DNA from: Acidimicrobiia bacterium
GTDB lineage: Bacteria; Actinomycetota; Acidimicrobiia; Spongiisociales; JAHEDJ01
Length of the DNA stretch: 7,586 bases
Reading direction: 5' to 3'
Assembly (NCBI GenBank): GCA_030598025.1
Contig: JAUVQS010000072.1
Location: 1 to 7,586, forward strand
Positions within the stretch are counted from its first letter, which is position 1. Each line of letters begins with the position of its first letter. The translations under genes and the position numbers were made by a program. Shown in pieces: positions 1 to 7,130 of the stretch. The notes under the pieces are model-generated. The model was not told the origin of the DNA. It did not search any database and worked only from the letters and a program-made list of their open reading frames with translations.

Positions 1-957
1 GCACGAAACAACGACGAGATTGTTCTCACTACCTACGGACGATCTTCGGGATTCTGCGTTGACCCGATAGAGAAGAAGCCGCTCAACCACTTCCTGCCGG
101 GGACACCCGTGTTGTCCTTTGGAACCGCCGGCTGCAATCTCGCCTGCCGATTCTGTCAGAACTGGGATATCTCGAAGGCGAAGCAATACGACGTTCTCGC
201 CGATCAGGCATCTCCGCAGGCAATCGCCAACGCCGCAATCGATCTGAAATGCCGGAGTGTCGCCTTCACCTACAACGACCCGGTCATCTTCCATGAATAC
301 GCGATCGACGTCGCCGAGGCCTGCCGGGCAAAGGGAGTCAAGACGGTGGCAGTCACGGCCGGGTACGTGAGCGCGGATCCGCGTCGGGAGTTCTACGCCC
401 ACATGGACGCCGCCAATATCGATCTCAAAGCATTCTCCGAAGATTTCTATCGTCGCACCTGTGCAGGCAGCCTCGCCCCGGTTCTTGAGACTATCGAGTA
501 CGTGCGAAACGAGACCAGCGTCTGGTTGGAAATCACGACCCTGCTGATTCCGGGTCTCAACGACTCAGATGAGGAAATCAGCGAAATGACCCAGTGGGTC
601 GTCGAGCATCTCGGGCCGGACGTCCCTCACCATTTCACTGCTTTCCATCCGGACTTCAAGATGGTCGATCGGCCCTCGACACCGGCCACCACGTTGAGCC
701 GGGCCCGTCAGATCGCCATCAACAACGGCGAACGCTACGTATACACGGGCAATGTTCACGACCCGGCCGGACAATCCACGTTCTGTCATCACTGTGGAGC
801 AACGCTCATCCAGCGCGACTGGTACAAGCTCGGCGGATGGGCACTCTACGGTGACGACAGGTGCGAAGTGTGTGGGACGAGTTGTGCCGGGGTGTTCGAA
901 TCGGAGCCGGGGACGTGGGGGTCTCGCCGACTACCCGTCCGTTTGGCCGGCCGCTAA
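1..957 (+). CDS. amrS: AmmeMemoRadiSam system radical SAM enzyme, 5'-truncated by window edge
   Basis: The frame is open from base 1, so the start lies upstream; 318 residues are visible and roughly the first 50 of the family are missing. Before the cluster the family motif DPIEKKPLNHFLPG is readable (visible residues 21-34). The radical SAM cluster is CNLACRFC (Cys45, Cys49, Cys52 of the visible part), the C-x3-C-x2-C pattern that holds a 4Fe-4S cluster and cleaves S-adenosylmethionine. Further family blocks are LEITTLLIPGLNDS, HFTAFHPDFKM and YVYTGNVHDP. The C-terminal part has two Cys pairs, CHHC and CEVC, resembling a zinc ribbon. The frame ends in TAA at 955-957, overlapping the stop of the convergent amrB. 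Family membership is clear from the motifs. The substrate is not known to me; the link to Memo and AMMECR1 proteins is established by co-occurrence and is repeated here by the next two genes. Confidence 0.93.
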   Translation, partial: ARNNDEIVLTTYGRSSGFCVDPIEKKPLNHFLPGTPVLSFGTAGCNLACRFCQNWDISKAKQYDVLADQASPQAIANAAIDLKCRSVAFTYNDPVIFHEYAIDVAEACRAKGVKTVAVTAGYVSADPRREFYAHMDAANIDLKAFSEDFYRRTCAGSLAPVLETIEYVRNETSVWLEITTLLIPGLNDSDEEISEMTQWVVEHLGPDVPHHFTAFHPDFKMVDRPSTPATTLSRARQIAINNGERYVYTGNVHDPAGQSTFCHHCGATLIQRDWYKLGGWALYGDDRCEVCGTSCAGVFESEPGTWGSRRLPVRLAGR

Positions 958-1751
958 GCCGGTCCCACTGGGCCGAGCGCAAACGCTCCGTAACCAACCA
1001 CTCGATCGCGGGGCCCGGCGGTGTCTCCCGACGAGCGGAGGTCGAGCAGTTGGCACCTCCATCCCCGTTCGATCGCCACACGCAGTGCCGCCCGCACGGC
1101 CGTCCGCCCGCACGCGCTGTGCCGCCCGAGATCCGCTTCACGCAGTTCGACAATGGCGTCCGCGGTGATCGCATCGAGGCGTCCGGCGGTCTCGTAATCT
1201 TGATAGTGCGATAGATCTGAGCTCACCACGACGAATAGGCCGGCTTCCAGCATGAGCGAAAGCACCTCCGCCGCTTGCTCAGGATGTTCGTCGCCGGTCA
1301 GCACTGGGACAATGCTGAACTCTTCGAGCGCCACCTGGAGGAAGGGAAGTTGAACCTCCAGCGAGTGCTCCCGTCGATGGGCCGACTCGGACCGTGCCAC
1401 CAACCCGTCCTCAGCGAGATCTTGCGCGAGCTCGTCGACGGCAATGGTCCCGAGAGGCGTTGCCAGCCGGTCATGGGCCGGTATCGCCAGGCCATCAAAC
1501 CCAACGAAATGGGAAGGGCCCATCAATGCGATCCGATTCGGAGGCTGATCGGCAATGATCCGGTACGCGACCGCTGCCACCGAACCGGAGTAGATGTGCC
1601 CGGCATGCGGAGCGATCACCATCCGCGGCACCAGTGAAAGAGGAGTCACAGACGCCTCCTCCATCATCCTCCGGACCGTATCTCCCAACTCCGACGCTGA
1701 ACCGGGGTAGAACGTTCCCGCCACCGCCGCCGGCCGCGCTCTCATACTCAT
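954..1751 (-). CDS. amrB: AmmeMemoRadiSam system protein B (Memo-like, non-haem dioxygenase-related fold)
   Basis: A 265-residue protein of normal length for Memo-family proteins, which share the fold of class III extradiol (LigB-type) dioxygenases. Visible blocks in order: AVAGTFYPG (9-17), APHAGHIYSG (47-56), GPSH (78-81), EHSLEVQLPF (128-137), SSDLSHY (177-183), ACGR (213-216), RSSGD (239-243) and VVGYGAF (251-257). His49, His81 and Cys214 sit where human MEMO1 has its metal-site residues His49, His81 and Cys244, so the metal site looks intact; this equivalence is from motif context, not an alignment. Two starts are possible, codon 1 at 1751 or codon 3 at 1745; neither has a clear Shine-Dalgarno. 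The TAG stop (954-956) overlaps the TAA of amrS. The gene is on the strand opposite both other amr genes, so it cannot share a simple operon with them. Its catalytic role, if any, is unresolved. Confidence 0.93.
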   Translation of the reverse strand: MSMRARPAAVAGTFYPGSASELGDTVRRMMEEASVTPLSLVPRMVIAPHAGHIYSGSVAAVAYRIIADQPPNRIALMGPSHFVGFDGLAIPAHDRLATPLGTIAVDELAQDLAEDGLVARSESAHRREHSLEVQLPFLQVALEEFSIVPVLTGDEHPEQAAEVLSLMLEAGLFVVVSSDLSHYQDYETAGRLDAITADAIVELREADLGRHSACGRTAVRAALRVAIERGWRCQLLDLRSSGDTAGPRDRVVGYGAFALGPVGPA

Positions 1752-1784
1752 ATGGGAAGCCTACGCCTGTGGCATGATTCGCAG
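1752..1784. promoter_or_regulatory. Very short divergent promoter region between amrB and amrA
   Basis: Only 33 bases separate the amrB start (1751) from the preferred amrA start (1785); at the longest amrA ATG (1752) the two start codons touch as catATG. No Shine-Dalgarno is seen for either gene. On the minus strand TAGGCT (1763-1758) lies 6 bases before the amrB ATG. On the plus strand CATGAT (1773-1778) lies 6 bases before the amrA ATG. In both cases a -10 hexamer at that distance would place transcription start on or near the ATG, which is the geometry of leaderless transcripts. No convincing -35 boxes are visible. This is an inference from spacing and weak hexamers. Confidence 0.35.
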
Positions 1785-2309
1785 ATGAAACATCGATTGG
1801 TCGCCCTGGCCAAGGAGTCCATCAAGCGGCACCTCGCAGGAGTATCAGCTGCACAGACGATCTCCGAAGGCTCAGACCCACTCCCATGGGGTGTCTTCGT
1901 TTCGCTCCATGAACCGGGCCCGCCGGGAGCGGAGGGGCCCCTCAGGGGCTGCATCGGCAGTCTGGATCTCGACGCTACTTCTCTCGAACGCGAGGTTGAG
2001 CGGGTGGCGGTTTCATCCGCGACCGCCGATCCCCGCTTCCGTCCGTTGCTACCTGATGAGGTGGACGCCCTCGAAATTGCCGTGTACCTCCTCCATCCGC
2101 CCGAGGTCGTCGACGGCGCGGACGACCTTGATCCGCAGAAATTCGGCGTGATCGTCACCGGCGGCCGCGGCCGGCGTGGGCTTATTCTGCCCGGAATCGC
2201 CGGGATCGACAATCCCGAGCGCCAAATCGAGGTGGCGATACGAAAGGCAGGATTGGAGCAACGCGATGAGGTCAGAATCGAGCGTTTCACCGCCGATATC
2301 CTCCATTGA
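1785..2309 (+). CDS. amrA: AmmeMemoRadiSam system protein A (AMMECR1 domain protein)
   Basis: A 174-residue AMMECR1-domain protein. The hallmark LRGCIGSL is at residues 53-60, with Cys56 the conserved cysteine of the family. It is followed by ATADPRFRPLLPDEVDALEI, the usual DPRF.PL..E block, and then by GRGRRGLILPGIAGID and RKAGL. The end RIERFTADIL matches the normal family C-terminus, so the protein is complete. I chose the ATG at 1785 because the following MKHRLVALAKESIKRHL gives the first family helix right at the N-terminus; an in-frame ATG at 1752 would add 11 residues and touch the amrB start codon. Neither has a good ribosome site. The product pairs by genomic context with amrS and amrB; no enzymatic role is firmly known. 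The next gene begins 16 bases downstream on the same strand, so the two are probably co-transcribed. Confidence 0.9.
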   Translation: MKHRLVALAKESIKRHLAGVSAAQTISEGSDPLPWGVFVSLHEPGPPGAEGPLRGCIGSLDLDATSLEREVERVAVSSATADPRFRPLLPDEVDALEIAVYLLHPPEVVDGADDLDPQKFGVIVTGGRGRRGLILPGIAGIDNPERQIEVAIRKAGLEQRDEVRIERFTADILH

Positions 2310-2325
2310 TCAGTAGGGTCGAGGC

Positions 2326-2955
2326 ATGACAACCATTCAGCGCCTCACCGACTCCTGCCTGACCGTCACCACGGATACGGGCACGACCTTGTTCGATCCG
2401 GGATTCCACACATTCGACACCGGCGAGTTCGACCTCGCGTCGCTCGGCGACATCCAACGGGTGCTCATCACCCACGAGCATGGCGACCACGTGAAACCCG
2501 AATTCGTCTCGTGGCTCCTGGATCGAGGCGACGATGTGACCGTCTTCTCGAATCAGTCGGTCGCCGACCTCCTCGCTCAACACGACATTGCCGTCGAAAC
2601 AGCCAACCCGGACGGCGTGAGCTCAGAAGATGTACTCCACGAAACCACTCCCATGGGAACCGCGCCGCCGAACCGGTCTTTCACCATCGACGGGGCCCTC
2701 ACCCATCCCGGTGACAGCTACCAGCCCACGCGGTCGGCACCGGTACTTGCCTTGCCGCTTCTCATTCCGTGGGGTTCCACGACGGAGTCCATGGACTTCG
2801 CCCGCCGCCTTGCGCCACAGCAGGCCATCCCGATCCACGACTTCTACCTCAACGGATTGGGACACAATTGGATCACCGGCATGGCCAAGAACGTGCTCGC
2901 CAAATCCGGTATCGAACTAATACCTCTTGGCTGGGGCGAGAGCTATACCGTGTGA
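2326..2955 (+). CDS. Metallo-beta-lactamase-fold metal-dependent hydrolase (UlaG/RNase Z-like group)
   Basis: A 209-residue single-domain MBL-fold protein. The metal motif THEHGDH gives His50, His52, Asp54 and His55. Further candidate ligands are His127 and Asp130 in THPGDSY and His171 in PIHDFYL, so the two-metal site looks complete. An N-terminal strand pair with LFDPG precedes the HxHxDH motif, as usual. No signal peptide or membrane segment is seen, so it should be cytoplasmic. AGGG at 2315-2318 sits 7 bases before the ATG and is a reasonable ribosome site; GAGG at 2321-2324 is too close. The gap from amrA is 16 bases, which suggests one transcript. The substrate cannot be told from sequence; the closest general type is the small beta-lactamase-like hydrolases often annotated only as MBL fold hydrolase. 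Whether it belongs functionally to the AmmeMemoRadiSam set is open. Confidence 0.88.
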   Translation: MTTIQRLTDSCLTVTTDTGTTLFDPGFHTFDTGEFDLASLGDIQRVLITHEHGDHVKPEFVSWLLDRGDDVTVFSNQSVADLLAQHDIAVETANPDGVSSEDVLHETTPMGTAPPNRSFTIDGALTHPGDSYQPTRSAPVLALPLLIPWGSTTESMDFARRLAPQQAIPIHDFYLNGLGHNWITGMAKNVLAKSGIELIPLGWGESYTV

Positions 2956-2999
2956 GAGGCTACGCGGAGATCAGCGCCAAGTCGGGTTGATTACGTATG

Positions 3000-3026
3000 G
3001 CGTACAACGTACTGCGTACAACGTAC
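3000..3026. repeat. Tandem 14-base repeat, two copies of GCGTACAACGTAC
   Basis: GCGTACAACGTAC occurs exactly at 3000-3012 and 3014-3026, with one T between, so the period is 14. The preceding bases 2992-3004 (TACGTATGGCGTA) look like a decayed further unit, and GTAC/ACGTA words dominate 2992-3026. It lies in the 188-base convergent gap between the MBL hydrolase and asnS, 44 bases after the hydrolase stop. No function is evident. Confidence 0.75.
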
Positions 3027-3109
3027 CTCTGGCCTCGAAGACTTCCACCGTTCACTTGCGGACGCCAGCACGGAACCGGGGGCAACAACGCAACTCACCG
3101 CAATGCGCG

Positions 3110-3126
3110 GCCAATTGCCAATTCCC
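3110..3126. repeat. GCCAATT repeat, left member of an inverted pair around asnS
   Basis: The sequence GCCAATTGCCAATTCCC is two 7-base GCCAATT units plus a tail. Its reverse complement recurs at 4661-4677 on the other side of asnS with 16 of 17 bases matching. It lies just past the asnS stop, in the convergent gap. It may be a member of a dispersed short repeat family. Confidence 0.7.
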
Positions 3127-3143
3127 GGCGGCCAGAGGCCGTC

Positions 3144-4538
<1,395 letters not shown>

Positions 4539-4594
4539 ATGCGACTCCCGAGTGTCAGTTTGTTCTTGGTGTCGATGGGGTCAACCGGTCGCTG

Positions 4595-4600
4595 ATCTTA
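4595..4600 (-). promoter_or_regulatory. Possible -10 box for asnS
   Basis: On the minus strand TAAGAT (4600-4595) fits the TANNNT pattern of a -10 element and would give a leader of about 50 bases before the asnS ATG. No good -35 hexamer is seen at 16-18 bases upstream. This is weak pattern evidence only. Confidence 0.25.
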
Positions 4601-4660
4601 CGGCAAGCATCGCAACGGAGCCAGATCGAGAACGCGTCTGCAGCGCTAACCCAGGCATCT

Positions 4661-4677
4661 GGCAATTGGCAATTGGC
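4661..4677. repeat. GCCAATT repeat, right member of the inverted pair around asnS
   Basis: GGCAATTGGCAATTGGC is the reverse complement of GCCAATTGCCAATTGCC and matches 3110-3126 at 16 of 17 bases in opposite orientation. It lies in the divergent gap between asnS and the permease, about 50 bases before the permease start. It is followed at 4679-4692 by a small hairpin, CCCCG-CGAT-CGGGG. The rest of the 187-base gap (4539-4725) shows no gene. Confidence 0.7.
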
Positions 4678-4714
4678 TCCCCGCGATCGGGGGTCGACCT
4701 ACGAACCGCGATTC

Positions 4715-4719
4715 GGAGG
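4715..4719 (+). promoter_or_regulatory. Shine-Dalgarno site deciding the permease start
   Basis: GGAGG stands 6 bases before the ATG at 4726. The reading frame is open further upstream to an ATG at 4501, but that extension runs antisense over the first codons of asnS and does not look like protein of this family. The ribosome site therefore sets the start at 4726. Confidence 0.75.
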
Positions 4720-4725
4720 CGCGGC

Positions 4726-6996
4726 ATGTCGGCGCCTCTTCCGCCTATCCTCCCAACGACTGTGACCCGCATCTCCGCCATCGGTCGAAGGTTTCGCCGC
4801 ACCTCAACGCGTCCGGAGAAACTCGGGACGTTCATCGGTGTATTCACGCCTTCGATTCTCACCATCCTCGGCGTGATCCTCTTCCTGCGAACCGGATGGA
4901 TGGTCGGCAATGTCGGCCTGCTCGGAGCCATCGGTATCGTCGTCATCGCCAACGCAGTGACGTTCGCCACCGCGTTGTCGGTTGGAACCGTGGCGACCAA
5001 CATGCGGGTGGGGGCCGGCGGCGCCTATTACATCATCTCTAGAAGTCTGGGCGTCGAGATCGGCGCGGCGATCGGCATCCCCCTCTTCCTCGCTCAGGCA
5101 TTCAGCGTCACGCTGTATGCGTTCGGTCTGGCTGAGAGCTTCCAGCTGATCTGGCCGTCGCTCCCCCTCCGGCCAACTGCCACCATCACCATCCTGATCG
5201 TGGCGTTGCTGGCTGCTCGTGGGGCGGACCTGGCACTGCGGCTGCAACTTCCGATCATGGGCGGAATCGTTCTGGCCCTGCTCGCTCTCGGCATCGGCGT
5301 CGCCCGCAACATTCCTGAGACGGCGGAACTCGCAGGCGCGTCATCCGGACTCGGCTTCTGGCCGGTCTTTGCCGTCTTCTTCCCGGCGGTGACCGGCATC
5401 ATGGCGGGTGTTTCACTCTCGGGAGATCTGAAGCATCCGGAGCGCTCGATTCCCCGTGGGTCGATCGCCGCCGTACTGGTGGGTTTCGTTGTCTATCTCG
5501 GGGTGGTCGTGGCACTCGGGCTGGCCGCCACACCCGAAGATTTGATCAACGACAATCTGATCTGGTTCACGTTGGCGGGGGGCTTCGGGTTCCTCATCTT
5601 CCCGGGATTGTGGGGTGCCATCTTCTCGTCGGCCGTAGGGAGCATCCTGGGAGCTCCGCGCACTCTTGAGGCGATGGTGGACGATCGAGTTCTTCCGCGA
5701 TTCATCGGCAAGCGAATCGCTCGCATCGAAGGCCCCGGAATCCCTCTCATCATTTCGATTGCCGTGGCGCTGGGAGCGGTCATGCTGGGAGACCTGAACG
5801 CGGTCGCTCCCGTTCTGACCACGTTCTTCCTGACTACCTACGGAATGGTCAATCTGGTCGCCGGTATCGAGCGTTTGTCCGGCGACCCTTCATTCAGACC
5901 GTCTCTTCGGGTTCCGTCATGGATATCGCTGGCCGGCGCCTTCGGATGTTTCTGGGTGATGTACTTGATCAACCCGCTGGCGCTGGCGGTGGCGATCGTG
6001 GTCGAGGTCGGCGTGTATCTCATCATGCGACGCCGTGCCCTTGCCGCCCCGTGGGGCGATCTGCGCAGGGGTGCGCTCATGGCTCTGGTGCGTTCTACCG
6101 TGCTCCAGCTCCGACGTCTCCCCGAAGATCCTCGCAACTGGCGGCCCAACATCCTGCTGTTTGCCGGTGACCCTCGGAAGCGAGCTGCCCTCGTTCGTTT
6201 CGCCGCCTGGCTCGTTCAGGACCGCGGGATCCTCACAGTGAGCGATCTTCGGGTCGGGTCTCTCGAAGATCTCGGCTCATCGGTAGAGGAGCGAACCGTG
6301 AAGCTCAACCGTGATCTCGACGAGATGGGCGTAGTGGCGTTCGGTGAGGTGGACATTGTCGAGGATTTCATCAACGGCGTCATCGACGTAGCCCAGGCGA
6401 ACGGCATCGCCGGAATCACCTCCAATACGGTCATGTTCGGCTGGAGCGAGAAGCCGGACCGTCAGGCTGAAGTACTTCGCATCATCGAACGGCTCGCCAC
6501 TATCGGCATCTCGGCCGTGATCTGTCATCCCCGTGCCTTCTCCACCCAGAAACGAAGACAAATCGTGGTCTGGTGGGGCGGCCTTCAGAACAACGGGGAC
6601 ATGCTGGCGTTGTTCTCCCATCTCATGTCGCTGAATCCAGAGTGGCGCAACGCCCAGATCACCCTCAAGAGCATCGCGACCTCCGACATGATGATCCAGA
6701 GGAACCAGTCGCTCCTGGAGCGAGTGATCGGCGAGGCGCGGATCGATGCCCACATCGAGATCCTCCGCAAGTCGGACGACCTCTCGATCAGCGAGCAGAT
6801 CTTCCGGGAGTCGCAGGGCGCCGATGTCGTGCTGATGGGTCTACGGACGACCGCTCCGGGAGACGAGGAAGCCTATTCGCAACGAATCGAGGAACTGGCG
6901 GAAGGCCTGCCATCGGTCCTCTTCGTCCGATCGGCCGGCATATTCCGCGGAAGGCTCCTCGGTGAGCAACCGGACACCGTCAACGGCCGCAATTAG
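4726..6996 (+). CDS. APC-superfamily permease, cation-chloride cotransporter (SLC12)-like, with C-terminal cytosolic domain
   Basis: A 756-residue integral membrane protein with about 12 predicted hydrophobic segments between residues 33 and 470, then a soluble domain at 472-756. TM1 carries TILGVILFLRTGWMVG (46-61), the GVILFLR-type motif of cation-chloride cotransporters. AGGAYYIISRSLG (97-109) matches the usual start of TM3. GVSLSGDLKHPERSIP (228-243) is the conserved loop of this group, and LGAPRTLEAMVDDRVLP resembles the matching NKCC segment. The soluble domain begins WRPNILLFAGDPRKRAALV, like the C-terminal domain of NKCC-type proteins, and ends with GADVVLMGLR and LPSVLFVRSAG. Length and two-domain build fit bacterial members of the CCC family rather than shorter amino acid permeases. 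The true substrate (K/Na with Cl, or amino acids) cannot be decided by eye. The gene is divergent from asnS and probably has its own promoter in the 4539-4725 gap. Confidence 0.88.
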   Translation: MSAPLPPILPTTVTRISAIGRRFRRTSTRPEKLGTFIGVFTPSILTILGVILFLRTGWMVGNVGLLGAIGIVVIANAVTFATALSVGTVATNMRVGAGGAYYIISRSLGVEIGAAIGIPLFLAQAFSVTLYAFGLAESFQLIWPSLPLRPTATITILIVALLAARGADLALRLQLPIMGGIVLALLALGIGVARNIPETAELAGASSGLGFWPVFAVFFPAVTGIMAGVSLSGDLKHPERSIPRGSIAAVLVGFVVYLGVVVALGLAATPEDLINDNLIWFTLAGGFGFLIFPGLWGAIFSSAVGSILGAPRTLEAMVDDRVLPRFIGKRIARIEGPGIPLIISIAVALGAVMLGDLNAVAPVLTTFFLTTYGMVNLVAGIERLSGDPSFRPSLRVPSWISLAGAFGCFWVMYLINPLALAVAIVVEVGVYLIMRRRALAAPWGDLRRGALMALVRSTVLQLRRLPEDPRNWRPNILLFAGDPRKRAALVRFAAWLVQDRGILTVSDLRVGSLEDLGSSVEERTVKLNRDLDEMGVVAFGEVDIVEDFINGVIDVAQANGIAGITSNTVMFGWSEKPDRQAEVLRIIERLATIGISAVICHPRAFSTQKRRQIVVWWGGLQNNGDMLALFSHLMSLNPEWRNAQITLKSIATSDMMIQRNQSLLERVIGEARIDAHIEILRKSDDLSISEQIFRESQGADVVLMGLRTTAPGDEEAYSQRIEELAEGLPSVLFVRSAGIFRGRLLGEQPDTVNGRN

Positions 6997-7005
6997 CCCG
7001 GACTC

Positions 7006-7052
7006 TTCTCAGCAATACTGTTGCGCATGACGCGCCTAAATAGTGCCGAGAA
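7006..7052. repeat. REP-like palindromic unit, copy 1
   Basis: A 47-base unit beginning TTCTCAGCAATACTG and ending GTGCCGAGAA. It matches the unit at 7066-7112 at 41 of 47 bases, and the first 21 bases are identical. Its inner core GCGC-ATGA-CGCGC can pair, but the outer arms have a mismatch, so this copy folds less well than copy 2. It lies 9 bases after the permease stop. Confidence 0.85.
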
Positions 7053-7061
7053 TCCAAGTGC

Positions 7062-7116
7062 AGTTTTCTCAGCAATACTGTTGCGCGTGACGCGCCGTAG
7101 CAGTGCTGAGAAAACT
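7062..7116. repeat. REP-like palindromic unit, copy 2, with a near-perfect long stem
   Basis: AGTTTTCTCAGCA (7062-7074) pairs perfectly with TGCTGAGAAAACT (7104-7116), 13 base pairs. After a 3-base bulge, CTG (7078-7080) pairs with CAG (7101-7103). An inner stem GCGCG-TGA-CGCGC occupies 7083-7095. The unit repeats copy 1 at a period of 60 bases. On the plus strand the 3' arm ends in A-residues rather than T, so it is not an intrinsic terminator for the permease. The structure ends 14 bases before the rarD ATG. The form fits a dispersed palindromic repeat (REP/BIME type) or a miniature inverted-repeat element; no transposase is in the window. Confidence 0.85.
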
Positions 7117-7130
7117 CCAAGAACCGGTCG

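Noticed and set aside
806..1174. Open frames on both strands around the amrS/amrB junction
   Set aside because: They are shadows of two overlapping, well-supported genes in high-GC DNA, with arginine- and proline-rich composition and no family motifs.
7006..7112. Possible minimal CRISPR array
   Set aside because: Only two copies with six differences, a 13-base spacer and strong palindromic arms. This fits REP-like units, not CRISPR repeats.
7062..7116. Intrinsic terminator for the permease
   Set aside because: The stem is strong, but the bases after it on the plus strand are not a T-tract; the T-run is on the 5' arm.
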